Assembly: GCA_964568395.1 (NCBI GenBank)
Contig: CAZMPN010000001.1
Coordinates: 1-64,000 of the forward strand
DNA length: 64,000 bases
Source: UBA6016 sp964568395
GTDB lineage: Bacteria > Campylobacterota > Campylobacteria > Campylobacterales > UBA6016
Reading direction: 5' to 3'
Below the pieces are notes generated by a model. The model worked only from the letters and a program-made list of their open reading frames with translations, was not told where the DNA came from and did not search any database. The position numbers were made by a program, and so were the translations under genes. Within the stretch, counting starts at the first letter, position 1, and every line of letters begins with the position of its first letter. Positions 61,430-64,000 of this stretch are shown piece by piece.

Positions 61430-62084
61430 AGCTTTTTTATTGCAGCTATCGGCCCTTGCGGCTCTTTTTTTGATATTCGCGCCGACCCCCAAGGAGCAAA
61501 AAAGCGCAAGCAGCTTTATATATTCAAACCCGTTAATCTCAAAAGCGGCGCTAGGCGCCGTAAGCCCGCTGGCGGCCGATTTTGCCTGGCTGGAATCCAC
61601 GAAGATAGGAGAGATGGGCAGAGGCGGCAGCGAAAAGGTCGATAAAAACGAGATAAAAACGGCCTTTTTGACGATAGCCTCGCTTGACCCGACATTTTTC
61701 CACGCAATCAACTACGGGACGACTTTTTTGTCGACGATAGCAAAAGACAAAGAAGCGGCTTTTGTCATCCTGGACAGGGCGATAGCGGAAAACAAAGACG
61801 ATTTTAGGCTCTACTATCTCAAACTCATAACGGAACTGACGGCGGACAATCCGGACAAAAAAACCGTCAAGGAGCTTGCGAAGATCGTATTTTTGCATCC
61901 AGAATTTACAGGCGTATTCGGAGTAATGAAGATAGACGATTTTGTTTTGGAGCTGCTCTCTTTCAGCGAAAACGAAGAGGCAAAGAAGAAGCATCTGAAA
62001 GACGAACTGCTTTGGCTGCACAAAAACACCAAAGACAAAAATAAAAAAGCGCTTATCGAATCAAAACTCAGAGAGCTGAATTGA
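61422..62084 (+). CDS. Membrane-anchored helical-repeat protein of unknown function
   Basis: A 220-residue protein with an N-terminal signal-anchor (about residues 4-20, LQLSALAALFLIF). PLAADFAWLESTKIGEMG follows, then TPR-like helices (SLDPTFFHAINYGTTFL, AAFVILDRAIAENKDDFRLY) and a charged C-terminal helix. I recognise no named family. TTG start overlaps the permease by eight bases and its own stop overlaps priA by TTGA. It is probably periplasmic and a partner of the ABC proteins. Confidence 0.65.
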   Translation: MARAFLLQLSALAALFLIFAPTPKEQKSASSFIYSNPLISKAALGAVSPLAADFAWLESTKIGEMGRGGSEKVDKNEIKTAFLTIASLDPTFFHAINYGTTFLSTIAKDKEAAFVILDRAIAENKDDFRLYYLKLITELTADNPDKKTVKELAKIVFLHPEFTGVFGVMKIDDFVLELLSFSENEEAKKKHLKDELLWLHKNTKDKNKKALIESKLRELN

Positions 62085-63916
62085 ACTACTACGAAATAGC
62101 CCTGATAGGCCATAACCTTGCGGCGCTGACATTTGAAAGCGAAGAGGCGATAGAAGAGGGTAGGGCGGTGTGCGTGGACGTAGCCAGAAAAAGAAAAAAC
62201 GGAATAGTCGTCAAAAAAACCGATAAGCCGGAGTTTAAAACCAGCCCTATCGTAGAAGTTACGGATCTGTTTTTGTCAAAAGAGCAGATGGAGCTCGCCC
62301 GTTTTATCTCTTCTTACTACGTATGCGAACTTGGGATCGCTCTGTCTCTTTTCGAGCCTTTTGCGAGCGGCGGCAAGCCACATACGGCGATAAAGACCGC
62401 CACCGACATAGAGCTAAGCGCCGAACAGTCAAGAGCCTACGAGTTCGTAAAACAAAACGATATATCGCTACTTTTTGGGGATACCGGAAGCGGAAAGACC
62501 GAAATCTATATGAGGCTCATCGAAGAGTGCGTCAATAGCGGCAAAAGCGTCATATTCTTGATGCCGGAAATCAGCTTGACGCCGCAGATGCTAAAAAGAC
62601 TAAAGGCAAAATTCGGCGATGCGGTCGGAGTGTGGCACTCGAAACAGACCAAAAAAACAAGAAACGAGACCCTTCAAAAGATACTGGACGGCACGATAAG
62701 AATAGTGGCCGGACCCAGATCGGCGCTATTTTTGCCGCTGCAAAACATAGGGCTTATCATCGTGGACGAGGAGCACGACGACTCTTATAAGTCGGGCTCC
62801 AGCCCAAGATACAACGCCAAGGATATGGCGATACTGTACGCAAAAACGTTAAAGGCAAAATGCGTCCTCGGCTCCGCTACGCCCTCCTTGTCAAGCTACA
62901 AGAACTATCCGTTTTTTAGGCTCAAGACGACTTTTTTTAGCGGCAAGAAAGAGTTCGTTTTTGAAGCGAAAGAGACCGATATAGACAACTTCGTAACTTC
63001 AAACATAGACAAAACCGTAAAACAAGGCTCACAGGCGATCATATTTTTGCCGACGCGCGCAAACTTCAAATATATGGTGTGCAAAAGCTGCGGGAAAGGG
63101 GTGGAGTGTCCTTTTTGTTCGGTTTCGATGAGTCTGCACCTAAACGACTCCACGATGAAGTGCCACTACTGCGGATACACGGAAAAAATAGATTATAGCT
63201 GCAAGGAGTGCGGACACGGCGAACTCGGGGTATTCCGGATGGGAACGCAAGAGGCGATAGACAGACTAATGGAGTCGCTACCGTCGGTAAGCGTCAAAAA
63301 ATTCGACCGCGACGAAATAACGACCCAAAAAAAACTCGAAAGCACCTTAAAAGAGTTCGAAGAGAAAAAAATATCGGTACTAGTAGGTACGCAGATGCTC
63401 TCGAAAGGACACGACTATCACGGCGTAAAGCTGGCAATCATACTAGGGCTTGACAGCATACTGTCGCAAAACGATTTTAGGGCCAGAGAGAGGGCGCTAT
63501 CGTTGCTAATACAGATAGCCGGCAGGGCGGGGCGCAAAGAGGACGCCAAAATAATAGTACAGACGCTAAACGGGGAGTTTTTCAAAAACTATGTAGCCGA
63601 CTATGAGCTGTTTTTGAAAGACGAGCTCCCCCTTAGAGGCTCCCTGTATCCGCCGCACATTAGAATGGCTAGGCTTTTGTTCGCCGACAAGAACAGGGAG
63701 AGGGCGGAGTCGAATATGCGCCGCATCGCGAAAAAACTGGAAAATACAGGAATCGAGATAGTAGGTTTCGGAGAGGCTCCGATAAACAAAATAGCCGAAA
63801 AGCATAGATTTGATATACTCATCAGAGACCCGTCGGCGACCAAGCTTTTGTCCGCGATCTACTCGGTGGACGACAAAAGTTTCGAAGTCGACATGGATCC
63901 GGTTTCATTTTCTTAG
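62081..63916 (+). CDS. priA: Primosomal replication restart helicase PriA
   Basis: Reloads the replisome at broken forks. The order is an N-terminal DNA-binding region, helicase with Walker A GDTGSGKTE, DEEHD box and SATPS, then a zinc-binding insert (CKSCGKGVECPFC, CHYCGY, CKECGHG) and the C-terminal helicase half with GTQMLSKGHDY and QIAGRAGRK. At 611 residues it is shorter than E. coli PriA (732), with a reduced N-terminus, as in other Campylobacterota. TTG start. Confidence 0.95.
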   Translation: MNYYEIALIGHNLAALTFESEEAIEEGRAVCVDVARKRKNGIVVKKTDKPEFKTSPIVEVTDLFLSKEQMELARFISSYYVCELGIALSLFEPFASGGKPHTAIKTATDIELSAEQSRAYEFVKQNDISLLFGDTGSGKTEIYMRLIEECVNSGKSVIFLMPEISLTPQMLKRLKAKFGDAVGVWHSKQTKKTRNETLQKILDGTIRIVAGPRSALFLPLQNIGLIIVDEEHDDSYKSGSSPRYNAKDMAILYAKTLKAKCVLGSATPSLSSYKNYPFFRLKTTFFSGKKEFVFEAKETDIDNFVTSNIDKTVKQGSQAIIFLPTRANFKYMVCKSCGKGVECPFCSVSMSLHLNDSTMKCHYCGYTEKIDYSCKECGHGELGVFRMGTQEAIDRLMESLPSVSVKKFDRDEITTQKKLESTLKEFEEKKISVLVGTQMLSKGHDYHGVKLAIILGLDSILSQNDFRARERALSLLIQIAGRAGRKEDAKIIVQTLNGEFFKNYVADYELFLKDELPLRGSLYPPHIRMARLLFADKNRERAESNMRRIAKKLENTGIEIVGFGEAPINKIAEKHRFDILIRDPSATKLLSAIYSVDDKSFEVDMDPVSFS

Positions 63917-63925
63917 GAGAGATTT

Positions 63926-64000
63926 TTGAAAACAAGCAAAACCCAAAACAACGCTTCAAAAACATATATCGTAGACACATCCGTAATTTTGGATGACGCC
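63926..64000 (+). CDS. PIN/PhoH-family protein, 5' end only
   Basis: AGGAGA lies seven bases before a TTG at 63926. The 25 codons visible read a polar leader and then KTYIVDTSVILDDA, the first strand and catalytic Asp of a PIN domain, as at the start of the PIN-PhoH fusion proteins (YlaK type). The rest is beyond the window, so the PhoH half is inferred. Confidence 0.6.
   Translation, partial: MKTSKTQNNASKTYIVDTSVILDDA

Overview
The window is chromosomal DNA from a member of the Campylobacterota (formerly Epsilonproteobacteria). Gene families and gene order both point there: lysA-HAD-pheA-hisC-fliF-fliG-fliH-dxs, rplY-pth-lptG, an HP0268-type gene before miaB and a DUF374 gene, pgpA-(ATP-sulfurylase-like)-(HP1021-type regulator)-ispDF, RNase J with a long N-terminal extension, a fused ispDF, and a Maf-type motility factor. 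These blocks match Campylobacter and Helicobacter, but the window also carries PilT, a PilMNO-like trio and a HemG/HemY-type oxidase. That suggests a free-living or less-studied lineage rather than a classical pathogen; genus cannot be fixed from the sequence alone. Coding density is very high, no gap between genes exceeds about 150 bases, and I see no rRNA, tRNA, insertion sequence, prophage or CRISPR array.

Layout. 1-2.7 kb: ndk (cut by the edge), ferredoxin and metK on the minus strand, facing a 2-Cys peroxiredoxin. 2.7-15.2 kb: a long minus-strand run, panB-ruvB-AI-2E permease, then after a terminator lysA-HAD-pheA-hisC-fliFGH-dxs. 15.3-20.6 kb (plus): transaldolase, pilT, rplY, pth, an LptF/G protein and a lone oligopeptide-type permease. 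NusA follows on minus. 21.9-26.9 kb (plus): HP0268-like, miaB, DUF374, a short Xer recombinase and three pilus-assembly-like genes. 26.9-30.0 kb (minus): tilS, rimO, panC. 30.1-32.9 kb (plus): prfB and a haem-motif chemoreceptor. 32.9-40.5 kb (minus): purB-nrdA-nrdB-pcm followed by arsC-arsR-arsB. 40.5-44.4 kb: an RluA-family enzyme, carbonic anhydrase, rlmN, a nucleoside-phosphorylase-like protein and hisF. 44.6-50.8 kb (plus): ksgA, rnj, kdsD, an RsuA-family enzyme, yjbQ and hemG/hemY. 50.8-55.9 kb (minus): rho, pgpA, ATP-sulfurylase-like protein, atypical response regulator, ispDF. 56.0-64 kb: thiC, Maf (minus), a type IV pilin, an ABC ATPase/permease/membrane-anchored protein trio, priA, and the start of a PIN/PhoH-like gene.

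How the genes fit together. Most are housekeeping: isoprenoid precursors (dxs, ispDF), amino acids (lysA, pheA, hisC, hisF), pantothenate (panB, panC), thiamine (thiC, perhaps yjbQ), nucleotides (ndk, purB, nrdAB), translation and RNA modification (rplY, pth, prfB, tilS, miaB, rimO, rlmN, ksgA, two pseudouridine synthases), and RNA processing or termination (rnj, rho, nusA). Surface and motility functions are spread over several loci: the flagellar MS-ring and switch, PilT, the PilMNO-like trio, a pilin with an adjacent ABC trio, Maf and a chemoreceptor.

No obviously new multi-gene defence or mobile system is present. The most interesting signals are: two identical parS-like 16-mers inside coding sequence 4.6 kb apart, whose half-sites also fit the published HP1021 box; the pilin-ABC-membrane protein cassette, which recalls the PilG/H/I region of Myxococcus; two competing RNA pairings between nrdA and nrdB; an ATP-sulfurylase-like protein that has lost catalytic residues, kept beside an atypical regulator; a chemoreceptor with a periplasmic CxxCH motif; and heavy use of TTG start codons.
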